From contig JAEZYW010000009.1 of assembly GCA_023418835.1 (NCBI GenBank), positions 1-6,926 on the forward strand: a stretch of 6,926 nt of DNA. The letters are read 5' to 3'. A program made the translations under genes and the position numbers. The notes beneath the pieces are model-generated. The model was given only the letters and a program-made list of their open reading frames with translations, ran no database searches and was not told where the DNA came from. Shown here piece after piece: positions 6,111 through 6,926 of this stretch. Origin of the DNA: Bacillota bacterium. Its GTDB lineage: Bacteria > Bacillota > Clostridia > Tissierellales > Peptoniphilaceae. Position 1 is the first letter of the stretch. The number at the start of each line of letters is the position of its first letter.

Positions 6111-6119
6111 TGGTAAAAT
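6111..6119 (+). promoter_or_regulatory. Candidate extended -10 promoter for the DUF3795 gene
   Basis: TGG-TAAAAT (6111-6119) fits an extended -10 box, with RNA start expected near 6126. A TATAAT at 6095-6100 is a second option, but its -35 would fall inside the preceding terminator. A start near 6126 would leave the TTG at 6124 untranslated, supporting the downstream ATG as the gene start. Confidence 0.4.
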
Positions 6120-6165
6120 AGAGTTGATAAAGAACCAACAAATTAGATTTGAAGGGATAAATCAA

Positions 6166-6426
6166 ATGGAAATAAATGGAGAATTAATTGGAAAATGTGG
6201 ATTTTATTGCGGTAGCTGCCCCACATATATTTCTGAAAATTGCAAAGGTTGTACTTTGCAACATAAGAACGGAGATTGTTTTACTAGGGATTGTGTACTT
6301 GAACGAGGCCTTTGTTTTTGTGGTGAATGTAAGGAATTTCCTTGTCAGACAATTTTAAGTGAGCCCAAGGTCACGGTTTTGGATAAATCCTGGTTACAGT
6401 GGAAGAAAAAACAAGTAGCAGACTGA
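6166..6426 (+). CDS. DUF3795 cysteine-rich protein
   Basis: This 86-residue protein has eleven cysteines. The order GKCGFYCGSCPTYISENCKGC...CFTRDCVLERGLCFCGECKEFPC is the DUF3795 signature: CGxYCGxCP opening, CxGC pair, and the CxxCxxFPC closing block. The cysteine spacing suggests bound zinc or an iron-sulfur cluster, but no activity is established for the family. The chosen start is the ATG at 6166-6168, with GAAGGGA 8 bases upstream. A TTG 14 codons earlier (6124) keeps the frame open, but it lacks a good ribosome site and sits at the predicted RNA start. There is no signal peptide or membrane segment. It is apparently monocistronic: a terminator lies on the left and a G+C-rich hairpin element begins right at its stop. 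The family assignment is confident; the function is unknown. Confidence 0.82.
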   Translation: MEINGELIGKCGFYCGSCPTYISENCKGCTLQHKNGDCFTRDCVLERGLCFCGECKEFPCQTILSEPKVTVLDKSWLQWKKKQVAD

Positions 6427-6513
6427 AGACAGAGGTCGCGAAAATCTCTTTTCGACTACCCTCGGGCAGGTGTGGGGGACGGCATCCTTGACGTCCCGCA
6501 TTTTGGTCTTTTT
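6426..6513 (+). other. G+C-rich multi-hairpin element after the DUF3795 gene
   Basis: Bases 6431-6500 are 42/70 G+C by direct count, far above the AT-rich surroundings. Three stems can be drawn. CGAAAA (6439-6444) pairs with TTTTCG (6449-6454) across a TCTC loop, extended by GAGGT (32-36) with ACCCTC (58-63). GGGACG (6476-6481) pairs with CGTCCC (6492-6497), extended outward by TGT/GCA. AAGAC (6426-6430) pairs with GTCTT (6506-6510) as a closing stem, followed by T's. The element could be the DUF3795 transcript's terminator, a dispersed palindromic (REP-like) repeat, or a small structured RNA. It fits no riboswitch consensus I could recall. Confidence 0.55.
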
Positions 6514-6753
6514 ATTGCTAAAGGTGAAGAAATAAAAATTTAAGTTTCATGTAAACAACCCGAGTTCCTAGTACTAACAAGCCACCATAAAGGATAGTAA
6601 ACATGCATTTATAAGCATTGATATTACTATAAGATTTAACACTCGGATCTCGTGTAATAATTATGACAACGGCAGATAGTAACGATGGGAACGAGACTTC
6701 GAGTCTTCTTCTATAAAAGTAAAATATTAAATACGTTAAAGGTGGGAAACAGT
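6514..6753 (+). promoter_or_regulatory. Gene-free leader of the nitrilase-like gene with alternative stems
   Basis: No credible gene lies in these 240 bases; a minus-strand open frame here has no recognisable family and overlaps the hydrolase start. Nested stems are CCGAGT (6560-6565) with ACTCGG (6641-6646), ATAGTAA (6594-6600) with TTACTAT (6624-6630), and ATGC (6603-6606) with GCAT (6615-6618). ACTCG-GA-TCTCGT (6641-6653) can instead pair with ACGAGA-CTT-CGAGT (6691-6704), which competes with a hairpin AGACT (6694-6698)/AGTCT (6702-6706). The geometry of competing stems resembles an attenuator or riboswitch. No convincing promoter was found, and the last hairpin lacks a clean T run (TCTTCTTCT). 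The hydrolase ribosome site AAAGGTGGG is at 6738-6746. Confidence 0.45.
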
Positions 6754-6926
6754 ATGAAAGTTGTTTTGGCCTCAGCACCAATGTTCAACGATATAAAGAA
6801 AAACCTCGAGACTATAAAAAAATATCTATCAAATAATAAAATTGCCGATTTAATCGTTTTCGGAGAAGTTTTTTTACATGGATTTGATGGACTAAAATGG
6901 AACTATGAAGAAGATAAAGATATTGC
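6754..6926 (+). CDS. Carbon-nitrogen hydrolase (nitrilase superfamily), N-terminal part
   Basis: The first 57 codons are present before the window ends. The ATG at 6754-6756 follows AAAGGTGGG by about 8 bases. MKVVLASAPMFNDIKKNLETIKKYL opens like nitrilase-superfamily amidohydrolases: a first beta strand with xxxAxAP, a helix, then a second strand. IADLIVFGEVFLHGFDG carries the segment with the first catalytic residue, Glu38 in FGEVF, of the Glu-Lys-Cys triad. The Lys and Cys lie beyond the window. Members hydrolyse nitriles, amides, carbamoyl groups or glutamine side chains; the substrate is not predictable from this piece. It has a long structured leader and a separate terminator-like element upstream, so it probably starts its own transcription unit. 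Confidence 0.85.
   Translation, partial: MKVVLASAPMFNDIKKNLETIKKYLSNNKIADLIVFGEVFLHGFDGLKWNYEEDKDI

Noticed and set aside
6426..6706. Match to a known riboswitch (ZTP, guanidine-I, cobalamin, c-di-GMP, T-box, SRP RNA)
   Set aside because: The diagnostic core strings of these classes were looked for by eye and not found. A covariance-model scan would be needed to be certain.
6518..6781. Open frame of 87 residues on the minus strand
   Set aside because: It overlaps the well-supported hydrolase start on the other strand, has no recognisable family, and covers the region of paired stems. It is probably a chance frame.

Overview
The window is AT-rich, uses strong Shine-Dalgarno sites (GGAGG type) and GTG/TTG starts freely, and opens with the tail of an [FeFe]-hydrogenase. 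This fits an anaerobic low-G+C Firmicute, probably of the Tissierellia/Clostridia type (Peptoniphilus or Anaerococcus relatives). The taxon is inferred from style and gene content, not proven. No tRNA, rRNA, CRISPR array, insertion sequence or prophage gene was seen.

Left part (1-2880). The 3' end of the hydrogenase gene and a hairpin terminator are followed by a minus-strand operon. The operon encodes a NitT/TauT/SsuA-type ABC importer: lipoprotein binding protein, then inner-membrane permease, then a short ATPase, with overlapping genes. It ends with a small membrane-anchored protein of unknown function. That last gene appears to have lost one base near its 3' end, because a convincing 23-residue tail continues in the next frame. 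The operon promoter carries a perfect 9-bp-arm palindrome over an extended -10, which suggests repressor control. The substrate cannot be read from the sequence.

Middle (3019-4265). A type II toxin-antitoxin module of the Fic/VbhA class runs on the plus strand. The antitoxin is intact, but the Fic AMP-transferase gene is split by a one-base deletion in the conserved WAGEIR segment; the catalytic HPFREGNTR motif lies in the downstream frame. A convergent gene with a TTG start encodes a DUF6176-like protein.

Right part (4266-6095). An ECF-like sigma-70 factor gene overlaps by ATGA the gene for a membrane-anchored DUF4179 protein, the usual arrangement of a sigma factor with its anti-sigma partner. 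The pair ends in a strong Rho-independent terminator.

Far right (6096-6926). A small cysteine-rich DUF3795 protein is followed by about 330 bases without a credible gene. This gap holds two layers of structure: a G+C-rich multi-hairpin element abutting the DUF3795 stop, and a long leader with mutually exclusive stems before the start of a carbon-nitrogen (nitrilase-superfamily) hydrolase that runs off the window. The leader is the best candidate here for an undescribed cis-regulatory RNA.
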